A stretch of 64,000 nucleotides of DNA. Origin: Methylocaldum sp002005105 (GTDB lineage Bacteria > Pseudomonadota > Gammaproteobacteria > Methylococcales > Methylococcaceae). Position 1 is the first letter of the stretch. Each line of letters opens with the position of its first letter. Positions 47,919 through 56,624 of the stretch are shown one piece after another. Below the pieces are notes generated by a model, which was given only the letters and a program-made list of their open reading frames with translations, did no database searches and was not told where the DNA came from. Where the stretch lies: positions 1-64,000 of the forward strand of contig NZ_CP194902.1 of NCBI RefSeq assembly GCF_051027545.1. The letters run 5' to 3'. Both the position numbers and the translations under genes were made by a program.

Positions 47919-49631
47919 ATGAACGCCGAGCCAGACGCTTCGCAGCCGTTAACTCGCATTCCAATCGACGATCCGGACTTCCGGGTCTTATTCGAATCTG
48001 CGCCGGGCCTTTATCTTGTGCTGACTCCGGACCTCCGTATCGCAGCCGTCAGCGACTCCTATGCGCGTGCCACGATGACGCAACGGAAGGAGATTATCGG
48101 CCGCGATATTTTCGAGGTCTTCCCGGACAACCCCGAGGACCCTGACGCCACTGGCGTACGCAACTTGAGAGCCTCCCTGCAGCGTGTGCTGCGGAACCGT
48201 ACGGCGGATGTCATGGCGGTGCAGAAATACGATATCCGTATACCAGAGGAGGAAGGCGGCGGGTTTGCCGTGCGCTACTGGAGCCCATTCAACTCCCCCG
48301 TGCTGAGCGCGGACGGCTCGGTCGCCTACATCATCCACCGAGTGGAGGACGTCACCGAACTCGTCCGGCTCAAACAGCAGGGAATCGAGCAGAGCCGGCT
48401 CACCGAGTCGCTGCGTGAACAAGTTTTGCGGATGGAAGCGGAGATTTATGCCCGGGCCAAGGACACGGCCGAGGCGGCACAGCGCGAAAGCGAGGCGCGA
48501 GCCCAGCTGATTTTCGATACCTCGCCTTTGGCCATGCTCGTCGTCGATAGCGGCGGACAAATCGTCCAAGCGAACGGGCGTGCCGCCGAGCTCTTCCGCT
48601 GCCCGTCCGAAAAGCTGATCGGACGTCCGATGGACGTCCTTATACCCGAACGTTTTCATGTTCGTCATCAGATGCTCGCTTCGGAGTATTTCCGCCATCC
48701 GGAGCCGCGCGCCATGGGCAAGGGCCGCGATCTGCACGCTGTCCGGGCCGACGGGGAAGAGTTTCCCTGCGAGGTGAGCTTGGGGCCGGTGGCCATTGGC
48801 GGGGAGCTCCATGTGATCGTCAGTGTCGTCGATATCACCCTGCGCAAGCGGGCCGAGGAAGAAATCCGCCTCCTCAATGCCGATCTGGAGCGACGGGTCG
48901 AGGAGCGTACGGCCGAACTCCAGGCCGCCAACCAGGAGTTGGAGAGTTTCGCCTACGCCGTCTCTCACGACCTCCGCGCGCCTCTTAGGGCTATGAGCGG
49001 ATTCAGCCAGGCCTTGATGGAGGATTACGGCGAGCGCCTGGAAGGCGAAGCCCGCGTCTATCTGGATCAAATCATGCTCGCCAGTCGTCGCATGGGCGAA
49101 CTGATCGACGGCCTGCTCCAGCTTTCGCGCTGCACCCGCGGTGAGTTGGGGCGTGACCCGGTGGATCTTTCCGCGCTTGCGGAACGCATCCTCGCCGAGT
49201 TGACTCGGGTGGAACCGGCCCGCCGGGTGGAATGGTGCGTAGAACCGGGCCTTTTCGCTCGGGGCGATGTTCGAATGATCGAAGTGGTTCTGAGAAATCT
49301 CATCGGCAACGCCTGGAAATACACCGCCGGCACCGATACGCCGATGATCCGGGTGTATGCCGAGCAAGCCTCTGAAGGCGAGTATCGGCGATTTTATGTG
49401 GCAGACAATGGCGCCGGTTTTGACATGGCCCACGCCGGCAAACTGTTTCAGCCGTTCCAGCGGCTGCACCGGCAAGAGGAATTTCCGGGTCTGGGCATAG
49501 GCCTGGCCACGGTCCAGCGCATCGTTCATCGTCACGGTGGCACGATTGACGCCGTTTCTGCTCCGGGCCAGGGCGCTACCTTCCGTTTTTCGCTACCGGC
49601 CGTGGGCCGCGGAGACGAGGAAATTCGATGA
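47919..49631 (+). CDS. PAS-PAS sensor histidine kinase
   Basis: A 570-residue, apparently soluble kinase. PAS domain 1 spans about 20-150 (VLFESAPGLYLVLTPDLRIAAVSDSY), PAS 2 about 190-310 (LIFDTSPLAMLVVDSGGQIVQANGRA), then a coiled coil, HisKA with AVSHDLRAPLRAM (His about 350) and HATPase with NLIGNAWKYT and GLGIGLATVQRIV. This phytochrome-type HisKA plus a small single-domain regulator is a common phosphorelay. The regulator overlaps its end by 4 bases. Confidence 0.92.
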   Translation: MNAEPDASQPLTRIPIDDPDFRVLFESAPGLYLVLTPDLRIAAVSDSYARATMTQRKEIIGRDIFEVFPDNPEDPDATGVRNLRASLQRVLRNRTADVMAVQKYDIRIPEEEGGGFAVRYWSPFNSPVLSADGSVAYIIHRVEDVTELVRLKQQGIEQSRLTESLREQVLRMEAEIYARAKDTAEAAQRESEARAQLIFDTSPLAMLVVDSGGQIVQANGRAAELFRCPSEKLIGRPMDVLIPERFHVRHQMLASEYFRHPEPRAMGKGRDLHAVRADGEEFPCEVSLGPVAIGGELHVIVSVVDITLRKRAEEEIRLLNADLERRVEERTAELQAANQELESFAYAVSHDLRAPLRAMSGFSQALMEDYGERLEGEARVYLDQIMLASRRMGELIDGLLQLSRCTRGELGRDPVDLSALAERILAELTRVEPARRVEWCVEPGLFARGDVRMIEVVLRNLIGNAWKYTAGTDTPMIRVYAEQASEGEYRRFYVADNGAGFDMAHAGKLFQPFQRLHRQEEFPGLGIGLATVQRIVHRHGGTIDAVSAPGQGATFRFSLPAVGRGDEEIR

Positions 49632-50065
49632 AAGCCAAGACGATTCTGCTGGTGGAGGACAACGCTCAGGACGAGATGCTGACCCTGCGCGCGCTGCGCA
49701 GGGTCAATCTGGCCAATCAGGTGGACGTGGTACGCGATGGCCAGCAGGCGCTGGATTATGTGTTCCGGGAGGGCGAATTCGCGACACGCGAAGGTCCCGA
49801 CTTGCCCACGGTGGTTTTGCTGGATCTCAACCTGCCCAGAATCGGAGGTCTGGAAGTGCTGGAACGGCTGCGTGCCGATCCGCGTACCCGTCTGGTGCCG
49901 GTGGTCATCCTCACGTCCTCCGACGAGGAGAGAGACCGCTTGGGCAGCTACGAACACGGTGCCAATAGTTTCGTCCGCAAGCCCCTGGATTTCACCGAAT
50001 TCGCAGAAACGGTGGCGCGCCTCGGGGTTTACTGGCTAGCCACGAACGAACCGCCATGGGGTTGA
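49628..50065 (+). CDS. Single-domain response regulator (Rcp1-like)
   Basis: A 145-residue REC domain: acidic pair LLVEDNAQDEM, acceptor Asp in VVLLDLNLPRIGG, and a conserved lysine in SFVRKPLDF. The long acceptor-loop spacing (LRRVNLANQVDVVRDGQQALDYVF) is typical of Rcp1 proteins that pair with phytochrome-like kinases. There is no output domain, so it probably passes phosphate or acts on the next gene product. Confidence 0.92.
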   Translation: MKAKTILLVEDNAQDEMLTLRALRRVNLANQVDVVRDGQQALDYVFREGEFATREGPDLPTVVLLDLNLPRIGGLEVLERLRADPRTRLVPVVILTSSDEERDRLGSYEHGANSFVRKPLDFTEFAETVARLGVYWLATNEPPWG

Positions 50066-50072
50066 CGAGACC

Positions 50073-52538
50073 GTGACCGCGCCGCTAAACCTTCTGGTCA
50101 TCGAAGATAGCGAGACCGACTTCCTCTTGATTCAGCGCCAGCTGCGGCTTCACGGGTTGACCGCCAGCTGTCGGCGAGTTGTGAGCTGCGGAGAACTGAA
50201 CCAGGCCCTGGAGGAAGAGAGCTGGGATGCCGTGTTATCCGACTACAGCGTACCCGGCCTGGATTTCGAAGCGAGTCTCAGGCTCATACAGGAACGGCTG
50301 CCCGATTTGCCGGTGATCCTGATCTCGGGAAGTATCGGCGAAGAGAGAGCGGTCGAACTCCTGAAACAGGGCGTTTGGGACTTCGTCCTCAAGGACCGTC
50401 CGGGCCGTCTCGGGCCGGCCATAGAGCGCAGCTTGCGCGAGATGGAGGAGCGGCGTGTGCGGCATGCCGCCGAGATGGCCCTGCGCGAGAGCGAACTGCG
50501 TTTTCGCCGGATGGCGGAAACGATAGGCGAAGTGTTCTGGCTGAGCTCGCCGGATTTCCGGTCCGTTCTTTACGTGAGCCCCGCATTCGAACAGGTCTGG
50601 GGACGACCCTGCGCCGAACTGTATGCGAATCCCAAGCTTTGGCTGGAGGCCGTGCATGCCGAGGATTCCCGGCAAGTCTTGCGTGCCTTGGAAGAGCTGG
50701 CCCATGGCCAGCGCTACGACATTCAGTACCGCATCAACCGTCCCGACGGCACGGTGCGCTGGATCAACGACCGCAGCTACGCGCTGTGCGACGATGCCGG
50801 CAAGGTTATCCTGACCTCGGGCGTGGCCTCGGACATCACGGAGCAACGCCAGGCGGAGGAGCGGCTGCGTCAGGCGGCTACCGTATTCACCAGCACTCAA
50901 GAGGGAGTGATCATTACCGACCTCGATGGCAACATCCTCACGGTCAACCCGGCTTTTACCATGATCACCGAATATACCGAGGCGGAGGTTTCGGGCAAGA
51001 ACCCGCGCCTTCTGCAATCGGGCCACCATAGCCGCTCGTTCTACCAAGCCATGTGGCACGCCATCCGTACCACCGGCTCCTGGCAGGGGGAACTCTGGAA
51101 TCGGCGCAAGGGCGGCGAAATCTATCCGGAGTGGCTCAACATCAGCACGGTACGCAACGAGCAAGGCGAGGCGGTCAATTACGTGGGGGTGTTTACCGAC
51201 ATCACCCACCTCAAGCGTTCGGAAACCCAACTGGAATACTTGGCTCATTACGACCCGCTGACCGGCTTGCCCAATCGGCTTTTGCTCCTCTCCCGCCTGA
51301 ACCATGCCCTGGAGCGCGCCAGGCGTGATAGGAGTCGCGGCGCCGTACTGTTTCTCGACCTTGACCGGTTCAAGAACGTCAACGACAGCTTGGGGCACGC
51401 CACCGGCGACGAACTGTTGCAACTCGCCTCGCAGCGCATGCGCGAATGCCTGCGCGAGACCGATACCGTGGCCCGCTTGGGCGGCGACGAATTCGTCGTG
51501 GTGCTGGAAGAACTGTCCGATCCCGAGAACGCCGCGAGCGTGGCTCATCACCTGATCGACCGGCTCAGCGCGCCCTTCGTGCTGTCCGGCGGACAGGAGG
51601 TTTACATCGGCGCCAGTCTCGGTATCGGCATTTTCCCCGACGACGGCGATGATGCCGATCGGCTCATCCAATACGCGGATGCGGCGCTCTACCAGGCAAA
51701 AGACAGCGGTCGAGGGACATATCACTTCTATACCGAGTCGTTGACCACGTCCGCCAACGAGCGGCTCGCTCTGGAAACCCGGCTGCGCCACGCGCTGGAC
51801 CGGGATGAATTCATCTTGCACTATCAGCCGCTGGTGACGCTGACGGATGGCCGGATCTTCGGCGTGGAGGCCCTGTTGCGCTGGCAGATTCCCGACCAGG
51901 GTCTGCTTTCCCCCAATCGTTTCATTCCCTTGGCGGAAGAAACCGGCCTCATCGTGCCGCTGGGCGAATGGGTACTGCGCACGGCCTGCAGGTGCATGAA
52001 AGCCTGGCTGGATGCCGGTCTGCCGCTGGAAATGCTGGCGGTCAATCTCTCGCCGCGCCAGTTCCAGCAGGGCGATCTTCACGAACGCATCCGTGCCATC
52101 CTGGCCGAAACCGGCCTGCCGTCCCATCACCTCGAACTGGAAATCACCGAAACCGCCCTCATGGAGGATGGCCCGGAGAACGAGGCCAAACTGGCGGCCC
52201 TCAAGGACCTCGGCGTCCGGATTGCGATCGACGACTTCGGTACAGGCTACTCGTCGCTGGCCTATCTGAAGCGCTTCCCCATCGACAAGCTCAAAATCGA
52301 CCAAAGCTTCATGCGGGACATTCCTCAAGATACGTCCAACATGGAAATCGCCGCCGCCATCATCGCCATGGCGCGGAACCTGAATCTGGAGGTGCTGGCC
52401 GAGGGAGTGGAAGCGGAAGCCCAGCTAGCTTTCCTGAAGCGCCACGGCTGCGACGTCGCCCAGGGCTATTTATTCGGCCGCCCGATGACAGCCGATACGA
52501 TGCAAGCCATTTTGGAAGCGGCCATGGCGAACCGATGA
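50073..52538 (+). CDS. REC-PAS-PAS-GGDEF-EAL cyclic-di-GMP protein
   Basis: An 821-residue protein: REC (1-125, acceptor in AVLSDYSVPGLD), two PAS domains (about 140-265 and 265-390, the second with VNPAFTMITEYTEAEVSGKNPRLLQSGHH), GGDEF (intact RLGGDEFVVV near 470) and EAL (EALLRW near 600, DDFGTGYSSLAYLKRFPIDKLKID later). Both cyclase and phosphodiesterase sites look intact; net activity cannot be told. Start GTG at 50073, seven bases after the regulator stop, so the three genes form one signalling operon. Confidence 0.92.
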   Translation: MTAPLNLLVIEDSETDFLLIQRQLRLHGLTASCRRVVSCGELNQALEEESWDAVLSDYSVPGLDFEASLRLIQERLPDLPVILISGSIGEERAVELLKQGVWDFVLKDRPGRLGPAIERSLREMEERRVRHAAEMALRESELRFRRMAETIGEVFWLSSPDFRSVLYVSPAFEQVWGRPCAELYANPKLWLEAVHAEDSRQVLRALEELAHGQRYDIQYRINRPDGTVRWINDRSYALCDDAGKVILTSGVASDITEQRQAEERLRQAATVFTSTQEGVIITDLDGNILTVNPAFTMITEYTEAEVSGKNPRLLQSGHHSRSFYQAMWHAIRTTGSWQGELWNRRKGGEIYPEWLNISTVRNEQGEAVNYVGVFTDITHLKRSETQLEYLAHYDPLTGLPNRLLLLSRLNHALERARRDRSRGAVLFLDLDRFKNVNDSLGHATGDELLQLASQRMRECLRETDTVARLGGDEFVVVLEELSDPENAASVAHHLIDRLSAPFVLSGGQEVYIGASLGIGIFPDDGDDADRLIQYADAALYQAKDSGRGTYHFYTESLTTSANERLALETRLRHALDRDEFILHYQPLVTLTDGRIFGVEALLRWQIPDQGLLSPNRFIPLAEETGLIVPLGEWVLRTACRCMKAWLDAGLPLEMLAVNLSPRQFQQGDLHERIRAILAETGLPSHHLELEITETALMEDGPENEAKLAALKDLGVRIAIDDFGTGYSSLAYLKRFPIDKLKIDQSFMRDIPQDTSNMEIAAAIIAMARNLNLEVLAEGVEAEAQLAFLKRHGCDVAQGYLFGRPMTADTMQAILEAAMANR

Positions 52539-52589
52539 ATGGCATTCACTCGCTTATGGGTGCGCTGGAACTGCTCAAAAACTTGGCTA

Positions 52590-52806
52590 GAGCCGGTTTC
52601 TCGGTTTGGTGTAGCGCCCGCTGTTGTAGGTCGGGAATCCTTCCCAATCGCAAACGGTCGCTTTAGTCGCGACCCTTCCCGACAGCAACTGTCCGGCCAG
52701 CGGGTTTGTCGGCAACGGATTGCCGACCTACGATTCTTTCGGCTTCCATTTTAGGGGGTGGAGCGGTCTCCCATGCTATGTCGCTATATTGTGGTGAAAA
52801 ATGCTC
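52590..52806. repeat. TA-flanked miniature element, copy 4 (degenerate)
   Basis: Left GAGCCGGTTTC and right end in reverse GAGCATTTTTC with TA on both sides (52588-52589, 52807-52808). The inside has GTAGGTCGGGAATCC, CCAATCGCAAACGG, GGTCGCTTTAGTCGCGACC and GCCGACCTAC. The rest of the gap to 53100 shows no gene. Confidence 0.6.
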
Positions 52807-53100
52807 TAAAGCCGGTTTCCCGGCGAGGAAGTGTGGTTTCCAGCGAGGCCGAATTCCGGAAAAATTACGGAAACGCTAAAGAAGTTGGTTCAGTTCGTGC
52901 CCTTCGTCTGGACGCATGAGGGGAGTCGATGAGCTCACCACGAGCCGAATCAACACCTTACCGTTTGTCCCGATCCTGAAGAAGGACCTGATCAGAGCTT
53001 TCTTACCGATGCGTTCACGCCCGCAAGACCACCCGAACGCGCGGACTCTTCGCCGGGAACGTTTTCGGTGAATCGTGTCGATCGCGATCAGCCGATCGGT

Positions 53101-53325
53101 TCAGCAATAACGGCTGGCATATTCTTGCAGAGCGCCGGGGCCAAGACGCCGGTGCAGTTGTTCGCCCACGCCGAGCATCAGCGCGCGCCAATAAGGAGCA
53201 TCGCCTTCGGTCGCTGCCGCTTTGCAGCTGCGCGCGTTGTGCAGAGCTTCGAACAATTGATCCACGCTCATCTCCGGCAGGCTCGCCAGAAAAGCGCGAA
53301 GCCGGACTTGCTGCTCCGGTGTCAT
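53101..53325 (-). CDS. Small protein of unknown function
   Basis: 74 residues, helical and acidic/arginine-rich (MTPEQQVRLRAFLASLPEMS), with two cysteines. It has a good ribosome site (GAGGAAT) and lies 36 bases downstream of the Rieske gene on the same strand, which supports translation. No family was recognised. Confidence 0.55.
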   Translation of the reverse strand: MTPEQQVRLRAFLASLPEMSVDQLFEALHNARSCKAAATEGDAPYWRALMLGVGEQLHRRLGPGALQEYASRYC

Positions 53326-53361
53326 CTCGGATTCCTCACAAAACCGCCGTCCGGAAATTCA

Positions 53362-53754
53362 TCACGCGTCGAGATCCAGGCCGTCTTCTTCGGCTAGTTC
53401 CACGCCGGTGACGCAAACATCGCCGTCATCGACGATCAAAGGCACGGCTGTGAGCTGCTTGCCTTGGCAGGGTCCAATGAAACAGTGCCCGCTATCGATG
53501 TCGAACTGGGCGTGATGTTGGCCGCAGGTCAGAAAGTTGCCATCTTCATCCATGAACTGCCCCGGTACGGTATCCAGCCGGCTGCCGGCATGAGGGCAGA
53601 CATTTTCAAATCCAAAAAAACGGTTGCCCTTGCGCGTAATCAGAATCGGCCAGGGTTTTACCTCGCCGGTCTCGGTTCGCACGGCCAGCCAAAAGCCCCG
53701 CGCCTGTTCTTCGTCTATTTCCGTCGTACGGCAAACTACAAATAGCTCATTCAT
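53362..53754 (-). CDS. Rieske-type [2Fe-2S] protein
   Basis: A 130-residue single-domain ferredoxin of the Rieske type. The cluster ligands are visible: CPH in NVCPHAGSRLD and CGQH in FLTCGQHHAQFD, with the family pattern CxH...CxxH. It lacks an oxygenase domain, so it acts as an electron carrier. The ATG at 53754 starts the domain-like region (MNELFVVCRTTEIDEEQA); a longer frame to 53823 has no support. Confidence 0.9.
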   Translation of the reverse strand: MNELFVVCRTTEIDEEQARGFWLAVRTETGEVKPWPILITRKGNRFFGFENVCPHAGSRLDTVPGQFMDEDGNFLTCGQHHAQFDIDSGHCFIGPCQGKQLTAVPLIVDDGDVCVTGVELAEEDGLDLDA

Positions 53755-54015
53755 ATCGCACACCCAAGATTGAGGATCGGACCGAAGCGCCGCGCACAGG
53801 ATCTCGGCGGACGTTACGCCCATGAGCCATCAAGCAATTCCGGTACCAGGATTAAACCGATACAAACTGCTCGATTTTTCACCATCTCGCGGGCCTTTGC
53901 CGATATCCGAAGAAAGAAGAGTGATGGAAACCCGACAATGTTTGTCGTGAACGTGCCGATCGGCACCGAATCGTTTGGAGAAACGGTCACAGGTCGATAG
54001 CGGCAAGAATCGGGT

Positions 54016-54399
54016 TCAAGCAAGGCGCGTCGCAATTACTTCCGCGCTTCCGAAATTGTTCCAGTACCACCCCGGCACATCGTTCGCGAAACAGTACAGC
54101 CGCCCTGCGGCTTCGGCGGTGTACCGACAGCTTTCCCCGATAACAAATGCCGTCTGGCCGTTCCGGTCCAAGGCTCCGCAGAGAGCGAACCATTTCTCGC
54201 GTGGAAGACGCAGCGACGACCCCAACTTGTTCTGATAAGACAAACCGGAGTACCCGGCGGGGCCGCAGGAAATGAAGAAATCCGTCCATGTTCTCCGAGC
54301 GGAAAACTGATAAATGCCACCCGCGGCGAGATCGATGCCGCTGTCGTTCCAGAACGATCTAGCGCGGACGGAAAAGGATTTCTGATCGCCGACATTCAT
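54016..54399 (-). CDS. PA-IL lectin-like (LecA-type) protein
   Basis: A 127-residue beta-rich protein. FWNDSGIDLAAGGIYQFSA and the C-terminal LYCFANDVPGWYWNNFGSAEV parallel the calcium/galactose-binding end of Pseudomonas PA-IL (YNDVPGTYGNNSG). The Asp and Asn residues of that loop are largely kept (NDVPG, NN-GS). Start has AGGAGAT upstream. There is no signal peptide, as in PA-IL. Whether it binds a sugar is inference. Confidence 0.7.
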   Translation of the reverse strand: MNVGDQKSFSVRARSFWNDSGIDLAAGGIYQFSARRTWTDFFISCGPAGYSGLSYQNKLGSSLRLPREKWFALCGALDRNGQTAFVIGESCRYTAEAAGRLYCFANDVPGWYWNNFGSAEVIATRLA

Positions 54400-54492
54400 C
54401 GTGAAATCTCCTGTCTATTGAGTTTCCCGACGTGCAAGCCAGCTCGCGCGAAGAGACCGGCCGGCGAAACTGCAGGATTCGTTTCATGGAAC

Positions 54493-55119
54493 CTAGGACC
54501 GCCGCCACACGCTGGCCAGCCAGGGCTGCGCCGGTCGAGGCAATCCGGCGGGCCGGAAATAGTGTTCGAGCTCCACGAATCCCGCAGCGGTCATCCGCTG
54601 ACGCCACCCGTCCAGGTCATAGTAAGCGCCGTAGCGTCCGCTGCTCCAGCCTTCCTCGTTGGTACCGCGCGGATTGGAGCTGAAAAGGACGCCGCCCGGT
54701 TTCAGGGCGACATGCAATTGACCGAGTACCCTCGGCAGTTCCTGGGATGGAACATGAAACAAGCTCGCATTGGCAAATACGCCATCAAAGGAACTTTTCG
54801 GAAGGTCGAGTTGCAGGAAATCCTGTTGCCACACCTCGCAACCGGTATCCTCCCTCGCCATGGCCGCAAAGCGCTCCGCCCCCTCCACGCCTACAGCTAT
54901 GTGTCCGCGCCTGGCGAATTCCTTGAGATCACGCCCCGGCCCACAGCCGAAATCGAGGATTCTGAAGGGCGGGTCCCCTTCGATATGGCGCAGCAGCGCA
55001 TCAATGTTCTGGCTGACGTCGTGATTCCGCGTTCCCTCCCGAAAATCTTCCGCATGCCGGTTATAGTGCGCCAGTGTCAGGGTTACGATCTTGTTCAGAT
55101 CGTCGGGCAGTAGCTTCAT
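54493..55119 (-). CDS. Class I SAM-dependent methyltransferase
   Basis: A 208-residue protein with motif I ILDFGCGPGRDLKEFARRG near 72-90, motif II-type VGVEGAERFAAMA, and motif IV region FDGVFANASLFHVP. The overall pattern is a Methyltransf_11/25-type enzyme; the substrate is unknown. It is a lone gene with no clear ribosome site. Confidence 0.85.
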   Translation of the reverse strand: MKLLPDDLNKIVTLTLAHYNRHAEDFREGTRNHDVSQNIDALLRHIEGDPPFRILDFGCGPGRDLKEFARRGHIAVGVEGAERFAAMAREDTGCEVWQQDFLQLDLPKSSFDGVFANASLFHVPSQELPRVLGQLHVALKPGGVLFSSNPRGTNEEGWSSGRYGAYYDLDGWRQRMTAAGFVELEHYFRPAGLPRPAQPWLASVWRRS

Positions 55120-55395
55120 GGTCGATCAGTGAGTGGGAATTTCCGATCCCAGTGTATAGCACTTCGGCGGTCGTCTTAAGACGCAATGTCCTTCGAGCGC
55201 GGCAGGGAGACGAACCGGCACAGTAGAAGCTTCGCTTTCTCCGGAAGTTGTCGCCGATGCTGACCCTCGGGGTCATGCGAATGCCGATTTGTACGGTGCC
55301 GGTGACGACCTCGGGCGGTTGAGGAAGCTCTCGGCGGTTGTCCCGAAATGCGGGAAGATGAGGCGAACCGGTCTTGTCCGACCAGCAGGACGGAA

Positions 55396-56259
55396 TCAGG
55401 GGCGATAAATAATCGTGTTGTAGTAATACTTCGCGATTTCCGTCCATTTCACGTCCTCTAAAAAATCGGAAGAGTTGAGTTCCGAAAAGGTCGTAAATCC
55501 TTCTTTCTCCCGGTAAGCGCGAAATTCGTCTTCATTCAACGGCACAGCAAGCTCGGTATTGGTCACTTCGATGTACCAGCGTCCTTTCCCCGTTCTCCAA
55601 ACGAGCATGACGTGCTCGATGTTCCCGCGCGCCGCATCGTTCGTCTTTAGGACGACCGCTCGAAACGGAAGATTGAGCGCTTCACCGACCGCGAGATAGA
55701 GCGTTACCAGCGTATCGCAATCCAGCGATTTTTCATCCAGTCCTTGAGACAACAGGTATTGCGGAGCCGTGTGATTTATCAGGCGAAGATACAGGATATG
55801 TTTGATGACATCGGCTAAACGCTGGACGTCCTTTTTGTCGGGATTATTGAGATTAATCCCGGAAGAAACCTCCTTTTTCACATCCTCGATAAAATTATCG
55901 ATGCTTCTGTAATGGTCTGGCTCTACCTTGTAAACAGCGCTTTCGATATCGAGGCGGGCGGCCGCAACGGTCGAGTATTTTCTGTTTGGGTGTTTGGTAT
56001 TGATTGTTCTTGCGAGCTCAAGAGCGAAGAGATGTTTCGATATCTTGATGTCTCTCCGATAGCTGGCAGTAACTTGCGCTTCAGGGAACGCGCCGTAATA
56101 CCATCGCTCGACCATGAATGTGACGGTGGCATAAACACCGACCAAGGCGAACGCGACCAAAACAAGGAAAGCGGAGATTTTTACCCTGGCGGATAAGGTC
56201 GAAATCTTTCCGCTAAACCGGATCAATACGCGTTCAAGGAATGAGACCCGAAACAACAT
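55396..56259 (-). CDS. Membrane-anchored transglutaminase-like protein
   Basis: A protein of about 287 residues: one membrane segment (ISAFLVLVAFALVGVYATVTF, about 27-47), then a periplasmic domain with a transglutaminase-like core, LDCDTLVTLYLAVGEALNLPFRAVV (catalytic Cys) and NIEHVMLVWR (His). The ATG at 56259 precedes the anchor; the upstream frame to 56445 is not convincing. Transglutaminase-like proteins often accompany Anbu loci, but this one lies 16 kb away and looks different. Confidence 0.75.
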   Translation of the reverse strand: MLFRVSFLERVLIRFSGKISTLSARVKISAFLVLVAFALVGVYATVTFMVERWYYGAFPEAQVTASYRRDIKISKHLFALELARTINTKHPNRKYSTVAAARLDIESAVYKVEPDHYRSIDNFIEDVKKEVSSGINLNNPDKKDVQRLADVIKHILYLRLINHTAPQYLLSQGLDEKSLDCDTLVTLYLAVGEALNLPFRAVVLKTNDAARGNIEHVMLVWRTGKGRWYIEVTNTELAVPLNEDEFRAYREKEGFTTFSELNSSDFLEDVKWTEIAKYYYNTIIYRP

Positions 56260-56492
56260 GGTGGATAAGCCTGGCAAATGACAAGGGACGTTTTCCTCAT
56301 TATTCGCAACTTGCTCAACGAAATCCCCGGATGGCAACAGGGAGGTAACTGGCTCCAGGTGTTTCCCGCCGCGCGAGAGATACCAATCCGAACAGTGGAA
56401 TTGTGCGCCGCCACTATGTCTTAGACTAGAATTTGCGGCGGACAATCAACCGAACCTTGGCCGCTTTCAGCATTGCCAAACCGGCGACGACG

Positions 56493-56520
56493 CCTGTCCT
56501 GAGCCGAGTCGAAGGGCGCT
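56493..56520. repeat. Family C repeat fragment
   Basis: CCTGTCCTGAGCCGAGTCGAAGGGC in the 365-base gap between the transglutaminase-like gene and the ankyrin gene; the rest of the gap shows no gene. Confidence 0.55.
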
Positions 56521-56624
56521 TCCCGAATGTCGGTGCGTCCTACGGACTGAATTGTCGAAGATCGCTCTTTATGCCGACGCAATATATGATCGCAACAATA
56601 AACCATCGAAAGAAACGATAAGCT

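Noticed and set aside
47988..49535. 515-residue open frame antisense to the PAS kinase
   Set aside because: No domain, and the opposite strand encodes a clear histidine kinase.
50235..52328. 697-residue open frame antisense to the GGDEF-EAL gene
   Set aside because: A long antisense frame caused by high GC; the sense gene has intact GGDEF and EAL motifs.
55396..56259. Transglutaminase-like gene as the missing fourth Anbu partner
   Set aside because: It is 16 kb from the Anbu locus, membrane-anchored, and lies among unrelated genes; nothing links it to Anbu beyond the fold.
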